From assembly GCA_023333565.1 (NCBI GenBank), contig JAJKFH010002485.1, forward strand, positions 620,001-684,000: DNA of 64,000 nt, written 5' to 3'. Source of the DNA: Puffinus mauretanicus (taxonomy: Eukaryota; Chordata; Aves; Procellariiformes; Procellariidae). Every line of letters starts with the position of its first letter. The first letter of the stretch is position 1. The translations under genes were made by a program, and so were the position numbers. Positions 1 to 11,940 of the stretch are shown here, piece after piece. Below the pieces are notes generated by a model that searched no databases, was not told the DNA's origin, and saw only the letters and a list, made by a program, of their open reading frames with translations.

Positions 1-1774
1 TTCCCCTGCAGCCCGAGTCCGCCCAACAGGCGGCTGGACAAGGTTGACAACCCGCCGAAGAAAGAAACCACCCCTCACCTTGCATACTGAAATACACGGA
101 GCACGGCTGAAAGCTTAGCTTTTTAGTATGTTAAGTTTATTTTACTAATCATCACGTATAGACGAACTAAAATTTTGAAACTTTTACTTTTAAAGTATGA
201 GGGAAAAAAAATGTTATTCTACTTCTATGCAGATTTGCATGTTTATCTCAGAAATTATTTCCAAGACATATATTCCTTACTAGATTGCTACAAGATCTCA
301 ACTGTTAGCAGTAGCAAATATTGTTGCTAAAATTAAGCACACTTTTCCTTATTTTTCTGTACTGAAAAAAATTTCAGAGAGTTTTGCTAAGTCTTAAAAA
401 ATAATCCCTTTGGGGAGATTACAAACCCAAAGCATTTAAACCCTTGAAAAATAATAGTGCAAGAAAATCTTAAAAAAACCAAATGAATCCCTGAAATGGA
501 AATGCTTAGAAGTATTGTTGAATAACAATTAAGTGGCATGCATATGGACACTAAGCATTACCACTTCACAAGATATACTGAGTTTTTTGAAGCTTGTGTA
601 AGTATGAAACCTGACTTAAAGCCTAGTGGTCATAACTCCGCTTTTCCACTTCCCAACTCCTATTTACAACAGACCCACCTTAGCAGTGCATCTTCTGTAT
701 TCACCTTTGCAAACTGCAGGACGTATTTTTATTCTCCATGTGTCAGCCAAGTATCCAAGCTCCTACTTTCCAAGTGAATCATTTCACTCCTCCTTTGGGT
801 TATTCACAAAAACAAATGCCTATCAGTTACGACATGTCATTAAAATGACAGGGAAGATACAAACTGGTGACAGCAGTCCCCAAATATGTTTTTGCAGATA
901 CTGGGAATGTGTATTTATACTGCCTATACTGCAAGCTGCTTTCGGCTTCTGGCTAAGGTGCTCTTTAGTACCACCCTCAAATGCATAATGCTGTCCTTTC
1001 CCAACACAGGGGATCACTTTAAGACAGGATTAATTGCATCTCACGTTAGCCATCTAAAAGCTAGGTGCTATCTTTGAGCTAATTGCCTGGACTCTGCATG
1101 TCCGTAAAGACAGAGCCAGAAGGCGATTCCCCTCACGCTCCTTAAGCCATTTCTCTAGCACAGGCAAACAGACCCTTGTGGGGTCCTCCCACCTCCCCCT
1201 TGTCTATCGAGGTTTAACGATAGAGCAGATGCTTAACTTTTCTACGGTGGAAGTTAAACAACAGGAAACTACCTACAGCCCCTACTGTTGGCTGCCTGAT
1301 ACATCACCTTGAACCTAGTTACCATAACTACCAAACAGTTCGTAAAAACATAACGTAGACACGAGGAAATGAGTTGCCTGTAACGTGACATTTCCAAGCA
1401 TGGACAAGAAATGCAGAAGCACTGCCGTTTGAAGTCCGACATACTCTTTCGCTACTCTCATTATCTTATTCAACCACAGGAACTTTACTATTTACATAGA
1501 TAATAATTATATATATATTTAAAAAAAAAAACCACCTAAGTTAAAAATGTGTGCATGTTGAGTGGGTTCATTTTCTTCAGAAAAGTACATATATCTCTAG
1601 TCAAGCTGATTCTGGAAAAAGTTACCAGATACCAGGATCAGTCACTGAGGAAAAACCTATTACCAGCACATGTGAGTGGCTTTTTGAAGCCAACAAATGA
1701 AAGGTGTAAAGTTTTAAATAGGACTCGAATTTCACTGAAAAACACTGATATATAATGGATAACAATGATAATGG

Positions 1775-2035
1775 ATAACGCGACGCAAAGGAGCGACGCC
1801 TGCTCAGCCTCTGCCCTCCGAGGGCTCCTGTTCTCTGCAGCCCCACTAGAAAACGCAGGAGCGGAGTCCTTGCGCGCAGCGGAGCTGCGCCCAGAGGAAA
1901 CGCAGCCGGGCCCGCCCTGGGGCGGGCTGGGACCCTGCCCTGCTCCAGCAGCAGCCTGCTTCTGCAGCCTCCTCGGCTTCCCTCAGGCACTCTCTGCCAC
2001 GCTGGGTGGATGCTCCAGGAATCCTCCTGCTTGAT
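1775..2035. other. GC- and CpG-rich patch inside GALNT12 intron 1
   Basis: About 260 bases stand out as GC- and CpG-rich against AT-rich flanks. They contain blocks such as gcgcgcagcggagctgcgc and cccgccctggggcgggctgg. The minus-strand frame 1622-2038 crosses the patch but resembles no protein I know. The patch could be a regulatory element or a minor promoter; the sequence alone does not decide. Confidence 0.4.
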
Positions 2036-5000
2036 CACCGCGGCTTAGAAGACAGGTATAAAACAAGAAATGCCAAAAGACACGGCTTTTGTTTATCAAT
2101 TTATAATAAAATAAACATCTACATTTTTAAAATTCTAATTGTATTGAGCCATGAATCTTTAAATTCCAAGACGGCAGGAGAAAGAGGATAACACTGTGCC
2201 TGGACACAAACTTAAAAACAAGTTCACTATGTACCATCTTTCCTGGATCTTTCACTACAGCACCTACTCAAACATCTACCTCCACAAAATGCAAACTGAA
2301 GCAAAGCATGTAAAGGTGTATCATCATATATCCACATTCCTGTGGGTTTTTGGTTTTACTTCTTTACACTGCATTTGCAAGTCTCAGTCAAACGGGGATC
2401 ACACCGCTGACAAGTTTAATAATTCAACCTTGGAATCTACTCCACTACAAAATCTTCTGTTAGCAAGTTTTACAATAGGTTATTTAATAGAAACTAAGGA
2501 GACATCAGTCAGGAAATGCCTAAACAAAATTAAATGGGCTATTTTAGAGAACATTTGTGTCAATTAACGTAATCACTCAATTTATTTCATTGTAAGGAGC
2601 TGTTTCTTAGAGATGCGTATCTATACACGGGGAGAGAGAGCATGAATGTGTGCACACCGGGCATGCTGCCATGAGTTAATTAGGAATGGTTGCTGATGTA
2701 CTTTTATGTAAGACTTTCACCACAACTGCAACAACGATACGGCAAGAGAAACTACATTTCTGATCTCCAAATGTTACGTTCTATATGCCAAGATACATAT
2801 TTTAAGAAAAAATATGAAATGTTCTGTGAGTTTTCAAAGATTTGTTAAGAATACAATTGGCTTAAATTATTTCATGCTTTCCAAAGGTATACTTCTATTT
2901 TGGAAATAATGTACTGGAACATTTTTAATGGAAAAAAGTGTGTGTTGAAAATCAAGATGTTAAAATTATTCTTAGCAATCCACAAACACAAAATTGTTCT
3001 CGAATGCTGAAACTTTTAAGTTTTGCTTTTGAAGTTTCATTATGAATGCCTGAAAATACAGAAAGTTCAAGATTCTGTAGCTTCTCTCAGGAAGTTCAAA
3101 ACAGCACGTGTCACTGCTATATCTGATTTAACGTGATTTATGTGATTGCAGTACACGACATTGCCATCTACGCACCATCACAGCATCATCTAGGAAACAT
3201 TGTCAGGATCCTGCTTCAGGCTGGGTTGCATGCTGTGGGCTAGGAACCAGGCTTGCCGGGTTTCTTACGGCGGGTGGTGGACACGCCGACTCACACCACC
3301 ACCTCCTTGTCTCTCCCTAATTTGAACGGGGTTAGGACACTGAATTAAACGGCAGATGCCCTTTGCATAAGAGGTGTGCTCAAACGTGGTGTTTTATAGG
3401 CTGTAAGTAAAAACGGCTGACCTGGACGAACGGGCGTCTCAATCCAGTTTCACCTTCTCCACTCCCCACCCCATAAACCGCGGAGGCGGCAAGAACTCAG
3501 GGGTCTGCCAGGCATCTTCACCCAAGAGAAACACCCCCTCCTCCTACCCTCCCAAAGCCACGGCAGAGGACGCAGCCGTGCTGGGGTCCTCTTCTCCCTC
3601 CTTTTCTACTTCTCCTTCCCCTCCTGCTCCCAGCAGCAGCTTAGGGTTCAGCAGGTCCATCCCCGAGCATCCCAAGCTCAGCAGCACGACACGGGTCTCA
3701 GCGCTGGTTTCTGAGCCACCCTGCAGAGTTACTGGGTTATAGAAGTGCGACATTGCCAGTGGAATTAAAGGATATGATAAGTCAAATTATTCTTATCTCC
3801 TCCAAATAGTACTCAACTTTTCACGCTAATTTATTTTCTCACATAAAACTACCTGGAATGAACTCTCAGTTCTATTTAAAAAAAAAGAAGTCTTATCTGA
3901 GCATGGAAACGCTGCACCTGGTTTTGCACACCTACATACCCCGTGTGTGCGGATATTACAGAAAAAGGCGTTGACGTTTACAGAAGGTGTGTCTTGGTCC
4001 GATGAGCAAAGCAGATAGCAGCAAGGTACTGATAACCGCCAGAATGGCCAAATTATTCAGGGCAAAGCTGGAACACGTCAGCAGCACGAGTTGAAGCGAT
4101 GCTGGCCCACACTTCCCCACCACCCGCTCCCAGCCCAGCAGCCCGGGTAAACGCTCCCTGAATTGTATCTGCTGAAACAAACCTGGTTAGGAAAGAGCCC
4201 CCCAGGATATAGTTCATCTACTACACCGAAGTAGATATGATCAAGTCTTTGAAAACAGAGGCTAGCTAGATTGTGAAATGGTTTTCTAGACTATTTGATG
4301 TTTTAAAGAACGATTCTCCCACTGACAATAAGGTCTCGACAAGACAGACTGCCAAACGCTGCTGTAAGATTTCAGATAATAATAAAGGGCTGCACTGGCT
4401 AGTATAAAAACATTGTAAGAAGCAAGGAAGAAAGCTGGGAAGTCTGAAATAGAAGGAAATATTTGCAAAGAAGTTTGGAAAGAAAAAGCAAATCTGTTTA
4501 AGACAGACTAAAAATACATTAAGAAAAAATTGTCTAGAAAGCCCACCTATGAGGGTGGACTAAATCTATATCCTAAAATCCACAAATTTAAGAAATCTAT
4601 AGATCCTCCTAATTCCAAATTGTTAGAAAAAGGCAATAGAAGTTCCTACCCAGCCCAGATTCTGGATGTGCAGATGAAAAGGCACTTCTGCATGTGTCCA
4701 TGAGGAAAAAACAATTAATTTTTATCTTATTTTGCTAATCTGAAACAGCGGTTTCATTTTGCTCAAATGGTTACCTGTGTTTGCAATTTTCTTCCAAGGT
4801 AGCGAGATACACGTAACATTTGCACAGAGCCATATGATTTCCTACACCTACATTCAGAAACTTACTTTGATGTGAGTAATTTGATTCAGGACAAGAAAAA
4901 TACTTTGCAAAGTAATACAATAACTGAAAGAAGTTATTGTAACCATCACTCATTAGTGATTAGTAGGGTGTGGATGCACCTGGCCCTTACAGACAGTCGT

Positions 5001-5734
5001 GTATAGTAAAAGCACTGTTTGAATAAAGGAAAAAAAAAAAATCATAATTTGTGGTTACTATCACTGATCTGGGAACTTTGTCATGTTAAAAATGAAATCA
5101 ACCGAAACCAAGCACTCATCTAGACGTTAGAGGAAGCTGAGGATCTCTACCAGAAGCTGTAAAGAAAAACAGTCAAAAAATAATCATATGAGCTCTTCTG
5201 GAAAATGTTTGCAGGTGACTGTTAAACAAAAGCATAATGACAAAGAAAACTGACACACTTTTACAACAGATAGGAAACAAAATAATAAAACATCCTAACT
5301 ACCAAAGCACTTGTGAAAGCAGGGCTGTATTCTGTACTGCTATAAAATGCAAGCCTGCTTATTAAAAAACCAAAAAAAAACACGAAACAAAAAGAACACC
5401 CAACAACGCTGCAGATTTAGTACTCCCCCACTTAACTGTATGAGGGAGGAATGAGATGTTCCAGAGACACACTGCTTTGCAGGTCTAAAGCCTGTTTATA
5501 AATGCAAGGAATCCTGTAAACTAAGAATAAAGTAATGACTAAAAAGTATTACGATTAATGTAGTTACTGGTAACCAATTATCCATTCCAGAAAAGCTCAG
5601 AAAACAAACAAACCAACCAAAAAAACCCAACCCCAAACCAGCGACCATAGCGTTACAAAACTACTACAGCACAATCACCTGTAAGTGTTTTATGCAAAGC
5701 ATTTGCTCGTAGGTAGAGGAGTGTTGTGTCTTCT

Positions 5735-5840
5735 GGACTCCGATCAAACGTAAAGCGTGGGAATACCCACGCCAAAGCAAGCGCCGGGCGCAGAGCACGC
5801 AATCAGCTGCGCGTTTAGAGGGAAGGGACGCGCCGGCATG
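5735..5840. other. short CpG-dense patch in GALNT12 intron 1
   Basis: Roughly 100 bases with many CpG dinucleotides (for example gcgccgggcgcagagcacgc and gacgcgccggc) sit in AT-rich surroundings. No coding signal is visible. It may be a regulatory element; the evidence is composition only. Confidence 0.25.
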
Positions 5841-7029
5841 GTCAAGCTGCTGCAGATAAGCTCTCCAAAGAGTTCACTTTTACTAAACGCGCTGCAAAAA
5901 AAGTCACTGCAGTTATTTCACCTTTAGATAACAGAAGAAAAGAGAAGCTCCTGGGTGAAGTCAGGCAGTCGCAGTGTGCTGGGGAGGAAACACCCGGCTG
6001 CTGCGCCATTTCCTGGAGCAGGGTCAGGTTAAAGCTCCTGGCAGGAGCAGCATGCCCATCAAGATCGGATGCTAGGATTTTTGGAGTAGAACTGTCTAAA
6101 GGAAATGATAGAAGTTGTCGAGTTCTCCAGGTCTGTGTTTCAACAGAAACAGGATCAGAAAAACATGTTACAGTAGTCTGTGAGAACAAGAAGGCATAAA
6201 GGTCTTCTGAATATTTACATCGGCAGGAATACATTCGTAGAAGAAACTCCTAAAGTTGAAGAAACTTTGTAATAAAGCAAATAACATCTGTATAGGATTC
6301 ATAGTCAAATATCGTCAAACAATACATTATGTCGGGGAGTAATCTCAGTCAAACTATTCTTCTCTTCCTGCACAGTATTACCAGACATAGGTATTGGCAA
6401 ATAACTACTGCCACGTTTCTGGTCTGATAGCAGGTCCAGGACGTACATGTAGCAGTGGGAAAAGTTTTTTGTCATCAGTTTCTGATAAAGCAACACCTTG
6501 TATACATAATTTTGCAGACCAGGTTTAAAGACTTAGTGATTCAGATATTCTCAATCTTAGTAGCAAAATTCTAGTTTTCACAAGATTCACATTTGTGATT
6601 TTCACAATTCACAGCCAGAGAGCAGGTTCACTGATGAATGTGGGAGGGCATTAAGGTTAAAAGGAGCAGTGGGGCATCCAGGTGGTGGGGATGTTGCCTT
6701 TCTTTCTTCCTCCCATTTTTCTGGGATCTAAAATTTCCAGACTCACCTCCACACACATAAGAATAAGCTGAAACAGACCGAAAGTCCATAATCCTGAATA
6801 ATGTCTCCAAGCATAGTACCTGTTAGTATCTCATGAATACTTGATATCAATTTTCTAGCAGATGGAATTTCTTATACTTTACAGTAAATGGATTTTTGGA
6901 ACAAAGAGGTGGCAGAATTTGTGTTACCCACTTCATGCATCAACCTAGTATTGCAGCGGCTCAGCAAGAGGCACCCCTTCAGTAGCCTGTCTGTCTTTCA
7001 GGCTGAAGAGCTGTAAATTAATTAGTCAC

Positions 7030-7620
7030 TTCTGTATGGAAGCCATGCCATACATTGAACAGCATTGGGTCCAACACAGATTTCTGTGGAACTTTACCAG
7101 TGACCCTCCACTATTAAAAAAAAAAACAAACCCAAGTGCTTCCCAGCTTTTATCTAGTTATTTACAAATGCAAGGAACTTCCACCTTATTTCACAGCTGT
7201 TTAAGGAACTCATAAAAAGCCTCTGGAAATAACAACACACTTCCTTACCCATATAATTACGACCTTCAAAGAACTCCAATAAATTTGTGAGACACGTCAC
7301 CCTTAACAAAGGCCAAGTAGACTCTTTCTCAATAGACCACACCTACCTATCTGCTACTAATTCTTTTCCTTACCACAGTTTGTAAATAATATGCTTGGAA
7401 GAGATCCAAGTCTTGCCAGCACACAGTTCTCTGGTTCTCCTCTGGGACTCCACTAAAAAAAATGGTGTATTTGTCACCTTCTGGTCTTCAGATACCAAAA
7501 TTGTTTCATTGATCACATGTAAAAATTTAGCCTTTGCATCATTTTTGTGGACAGCTGAAGTCTAGTTGAAGTCTACCGTTACTACTTATTTCCTACCATT
7601 GTAGCCTCATCCAAATGTTC
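7030..7620 (-). repeat. degraded CR1-type LINE fragment
   Basis: The plus strand reads like the reverse complement of a CR1-family reverse-transcriptase region and is strongly diverged. Diagnostic phrases are gaacagcattgggtccaaca, then cagatttctgtggaacttta, and later aactccaataaatttgtgag, in the order they have in CR1/L3 consensus sequences. The element therefore lies on the minus strand, the same strand as GALNT12. It is 5'-truncated and carries no usable frame. Edges are approximate. Confidence 0.7.
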
Positions 7621-7811
7621 ATTAAAGATCATGAATGGTCAAGCATTACCAACCTCAAAATAAAGAAACTAAATAATATTTTTCCTAGACTTGACTTTTC
7701 AACCTATATAGACTCTAATCTTACACTGAAGTACAGGGCTTGTGGATACCTTTTCAAGAATATTTTTTTTTTCTTTTTTTACTTAGATTTCTTACCTGGT
7801 CTTCCTTCTTA

Positions 7812-7871
7812 AGAGACATAGTTAACAACTTTACTGCAGTAAGAGAGGTAGTTAACAACTTTATCGCAAAA
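7812..7871. repeat. 30-bp imperfect tandem duplication
   Basis: Two adjacent 30-bp units share the core gttaacaacttta and begin with agaga. They differ at about six positions. It lies in GALNT12 intron 1 just beyond the CR1 fragment, with no evident function. Confidence 0.8.
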
Positions 7872-9529
7872 TTTTCTTTGGAGAATTGTTTATTTTTTTT
7901 ACATTTGCTGTGTGAGTTGGATAGATGTTCTATGGTATTTCTGCCATAATTTAGATTTAACTGTGTGAAAAGGCATGAAGCACCTGCCAGCAGATACTAC
8001 AACAGTACAATAGAGCCCCAGCCTCAGAAGGCAATTATCTCTGAGATTATGTCACTGATGCCTTGCAATCCTTTTAGTTTGGATACGTTTTTTCATTTCA
8101 ACATCCAAATATTCAAATGAAAAAGGATGTGCCATTGTAGCAAAATTCATCTGCCCAGTCACACTAATTTCGTTTCAAGAATCTCCCCCCCCATCTATAA
8201 TGTCCCCTGCTCAACAACTGTGATCTTCCATTTCCTCCAACATCCTGTCTGAAAGAAATGCCAGGAGTCCAGAATAATGCATTTAAATTATTTAAATTCT
8301 TCCTGTAGAAATGCAACTAAAACAGTCCTTTTTAGCCTATGGTCTATAGCCTACTTCTAAGAGGAGAATAAAAGATAACTAAGAAAAACAAGCCTACTGT
8401 CACACTTAAATTTACGATAAAAGTATCTCGCACTTGCATTGCAATTTTTTCAGAGCTATCGTAGGATTCGCGTTTTAGATTCAGCACTTACACCAGAGTT
8501 GAACTCTGTGAACTACCGGACAGGACACACTGACGTGAAGCAAACGCATGGTAGAGACAGAGCCCTGCTTGTCCCACAGCTCTTTGCTACCACACCAGAC
8601 AAACCTGCTGCAATGAAATAAGACTGGCTGAAGCCAAGCACAGATGAAACAGAGGAGAGGACTCCACAGACATGGCTCTGTCCTGATTCCCTTGACTGGA
8701 GGCACGTACCTGTAACTACTCAGCCCATTCCGCTCACCAGGACAGCCCGTGCGGAGGTGAACCACTCAGCTAAACTGAGTGCTTGCGTTAGGCCAGAACG
8801 GATCATACAGCCGGACCCGCTGTGCAGCACTGACTTCGCAGCTGCGCTGAACTGTTGCCTGTAAACTAGAATCATCTCATCAAGCAGTATCTAATCCTTA
8901 GTTTACAATCACTTATGCCATCATCTGACATTAGTGTCGTAATTGTAAATGTAATTTGTAAATGTCAATTGTCCCAGCAACTAAGTATCCAGGAACAAGC
9001 AAAGTCCCAGTTTAGAAGAACGTTATGCATCTCTCTGAGCATTTCTACATCGCTCCTGGTAAATCTGATAATAAACCAACCTCCTTTATACTGCGTGGCA
9101 TGAGACATTTGAATACAATGCAAAGCTGGGAAGCATAACATTTGTAAAGCTGGGAGTGACTGGAAAAGTACGCTGCTGCCTACGGTGACTTATCCAGGAG
9201 ACAGCAGCAGGAGAAACACAGCAGCATGTCACTGCTGAAGGGCTGAAACCGCACTGCTAGGGCCACCAGAGGAACACACCCTCTCCCCAGTTGCACACGC
9301 ACCACCACCACGCTACTGCTTCTGCCTTGTGGAGGAGCGGGAGCCAGGCAAAGTCATGGACGGTTTTAACTTTGTGAGCAAACGCTGGCATCTGAAAGCG
9401 TTTGGGGGGCGGAAAGTAAGTTTTAAAAGCCTCCACGTTTCTGAGTGAGCTGCAGCGGAGACACGACCATCTCGCGCTGACCGCTGCCACCAAACGCTCC
9501 TCTGCCTGGAAGTGCTGCTCCAGCGACCC

Positions 9530-10560
9530 ACGCCGGGGGCAGGCACGGCTCCTCCGCCCCCGTCCCCACCTGCCCTGGGGCTGGCTCGGCGCCGGGGCCC
9601 GGCGGCGGCCGGCGGAGCGGAGGGTACTCACAGCGGGTGCCAGCGCTCGGGCAGGCGGCGGTGCAGCGAGATGCGGTCGCTCAGGTAGGTGTTGATCTGG
9701 TGCCGGCGGATGCTCTCCTCCTGGCGGCGCCTCTCGGCCGGGCTCAACTCCAGCCGCACCGCCCGGCCCAGCTCGCCCAGCGCCCCCGGGTCCAGGGCCG
9801 GCTTCGTGTACACCGGCTTCCGCAGCAGCTCGGCGTCGGCGGGCGTCGGCGGCGGCGGGGCGCGGCGGGCGGCGCGGCGGGGCGGCGGGCCGTGCCGCCA
9901 GGCGAGGACGCCGACGGCGGCCAGCAGCCCCAGGGCCAGCAGCGCGCCCCCGCCCCGGCAGCCCCGGCCCCGCTTGCCCCAGCACATCCCGCGGCCGAGG
10001 CGGCCGGCCATGCCGAGCAGGCGGCGGGGCCGCGGGCGGCCTCTCCCGGACGCGGACACAGGCACGCCTCTGCCCCGGGCGGCCTCAGCGAAGTTCTCAG
10101 CGACCGGCCCCCGCCGCGCCGCCCGCCCGCCGCCAGCGCTGCCCCCGCCAGGAAACCCGCCCGGCTCCTCCGCCGGCGGCTCCTCCCTCCTCCCCGCCCC
10201 GCCGCCGGCCAGCCCGGAGGGGCGCGGCGCGGCGCGGAAGAGCGCAGGGAAACCGCCCCGCGTGTCCGCGAGGGGGGTGCGCCCCTCCCGCGCCCCAGCC
10301 GGCTCCCCGGGAGCGATGCTCCGCGGTTTCGTGGGGGTCAGCAGGCTGCTCGGCCCCGGGGCCCCAGCACACCAGGGGAGGCACACGCCGCCAGCTTGCG
10401 CCGGGCTCCCGCTGGGGAGACAACCGGTGGAGCCGGTAATGGTCGTGACCCGGCCCGGGCGCTTGCCCCACAGCTCCCGGGGCAGGGAGGGAGCGGAGCA
10501 GCCAGCCGGGTGCTGCGGGATCATGCACTGCCGGGATGTGGGGGGAGGGCGGACGGCATG
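9530..10560 (-). promoter_or_regulatory. GALNT12: CpG island covering the GALNT12 promoter, 5' UTR and exon 1
   Basis: This kilobase is extremely GC- and CpG-rich, with many ggcggcggcg and ccgccgcc runs, and contrasts sharply with its AT-rich flanks. It spans GALNT12 exon 1 and the DNA just upstream. I see no TATA box at a fitting distance, so dispersed CpG-island initiation is expected. The long open frames on both strands here are by-products of high GC. Confidence 0.85.
9632..10011 (-). CDS. GALNT12: GALNT12 exon 1: polypeptide N-acetylgalactosaminyltransferase 12, N-terminus (partial gene)
   Basis: GALNT12 starts mucin-type O-glycosylation in the Golgi by moving GalNAc from UDP-GalNAc to Ser/Thr. 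This exon encodes 126 full codons. First comes a short basic cytosolic tail (residues 1-22), then a hydrophobic signal anchor (about 23-38, ALLALGLLAAVGVLAW), then a Pro/Arg-rich stem. It ends in a conserved block with HQINTYLSDRISLHRRLPER. That last segment matches human GALNT12 and separates it from GALNT4, which lacks LPER. The exon ends at a gtgagt donor (9631-9626) after two bases of a Leu codon, so it is phase 2. I chose the ATG at 10011 because it has G at -3 and +4; the in-frame ATG at 9987 is weaker. The frame stays open upstream to 10572, probably because the GC-rich 5' UTR lacks stops. The catalytic and lectin domains are outside the window. Confidence 0.9.
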
Positions 10561-11780
10561 CCCCCTTCGCACACGTGCTGTTACCCTTCAAGGAAGAGGT
10601 GATCCGGTCACCCTGAAGCTTGAGGGACCTTCATGAAGACTGCCAGCTGTGTGGCAGATACGCAGGGGTACTCCCAGCACGGGGAAGTTTGGCCAGCACA
10701 GGGCTGGCACGGCCACAGCAAACTGCTTTGGCCATTGGAGATCATGGGGATGGCCCCAAGGCTTTCTGTCTCCTGACAGAGGTAGCCAGAGCTGCAGGAG
10801 GACGGCAAGGGAGGTTATTTGCCACGGAGGGACTAGGAAGAGCTTTGGGGCTGAAGGAAATAAGTCGGTAGGAAACCAGGCTTCATCCATTCTGCTGCCT
10901 CTAGAATAGCATGTGCTTTAGAAGTAAACAGAACACGGGCCAAGAAGCCATGGGAGTGAATGACAAACTCTTTCCCTGAACAAAGCAGTGTTCTTGGTTG
11001 AAAAAAAAAGTCAACCAATGTGGCTTCAGAGAGAGACATCCAGAAGACAAGTGAAAATCCAAAATTTATTATCTGGATAATGGGCAGTCCATTTCATGGC
11101 TTGACAGAATTATGGGAAAAAAGCAACTGTGGCATTTAGTGAAAACTTTCTAATTTGCTTCATACTCAACAACATATCCGTACTGCTTTTTCACTTCCCC
11201 CCTAACAGGATGCAGCCCCGTCTGTCTAAACTGGCGATCCTGAGGCCATGAGATTACATGAGAATTTATGATCTTGCTTTGAAAAAACCTTAACGTAAGT
11301 GTCACATCACTGATACAGTTTCTCTCTCACATTCAGCAGGGAGCTGAAACTCTGGTTTTGAGGTGTCATCTGCTCTTACGCGTGTTACAAAGAGACAGTT
11401 TACTGCACTATCCTCTGCTGTTGGAGGCCTGTCAAGATCAGCCCAGCAGAGGACTCCGGTCATCCCCAGAGAGGGACTTCAGCCTGGTGAGCGGTATTGG
11501 GCGGTGCTCACCAGCATTGCTGAGGAGTGGATGAAAACACGTCTGGTGCTAAGGAAGGGGGAAAAACCTCGTCACTACCAGACAGGGTCACAGCACACAG
11601 CTATGAGCTGTTTCTGATTTTACATGATAATAAATATTGTATGTGACAACAAACACACAGGCTGTCGACTACTTGCTCTGGAGGCCTTGCTCTGGACAGA
11701 AGGGTGCTGAATAATAATGAGTCATCCTGATGCTGGCACACTAGCATAAATCAAGCAGTTTAGGTGGATTTGCAGATGAG

Positions 11781-11796
11781 TGTGTGTGTGTGTGTA
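11781..11796. repeat. (TG)8 microsatellite
   Basis: Eight TG units in a row, followed by AT-rich sequence. Confidence 0.9.
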
Positions 11797-11918
11797 TAGA
11801 TATAATTTTATTATTTCTTATTCAGCTATATAGTTATCTATCACAGATAATTATATATGCATGAAATCTAGTTTCAAAGCATACATACTGGCTGGAATAA
11901 CTTAAGCATAATAGTACA

Positions 11919-11940
11919 ATTGTAGACAATAGTCTACAAT
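11919..11940. repeat. short perfect hairpin
   Basis: Perfect 9-bp arms (attgtagac / gtctacaat) flank a 4-base loop aata. A third copy of attgtagac follows at about 11952. It lies in AT-rich intergenic DNA and its function is unknown. Confidence 0.6.

Larger units (their letters stand above)
1..9631 (-). other. GALNT12: GALNT12 intron 1 (3' part missing)
   Basis: This stretch follows the GALNT12 exon 1 donor on the minus strand and reaches the window edge. I looked on the minus strand for exon 2, which in this family encodes the start of the catalytic domain with a conserved FYNEAWSTL-type motif, and did not find it. The intron is mostly AT-rich without recognisable coding sequence. It holds a degraded CR1 (about 7030-7620), a 30-bp tandem duplication (7812-7871), A/C-rich low-complexity DNA near 5584-5640, and two small GC-rich patches (1775-2035 and 5735-5840). 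The open frames here look like chance. Confidence 0.8.

Noticed and set aside
2196..2567. A 123-codon plus-strand frame in GALNT12 intron 1.
   Set aside because: It has unremarkable composition, no recognisable motif and no splice context.
9985..9987. Alternative GALNT12 start eight codons downstream.
   Set aside because: It is in frame, but its context is weaker (T at +4) than the ATG at 10011; it may be used at low level.
9637..10636. Long open frames of about 315-320 codons on the plus strand over the GALNT12 promoter.
   Set aside because: They oppose the conserved GALNT12 exon, are made of Ala/Pro/Arg/Gly and follow from the high GC of the CpG island.
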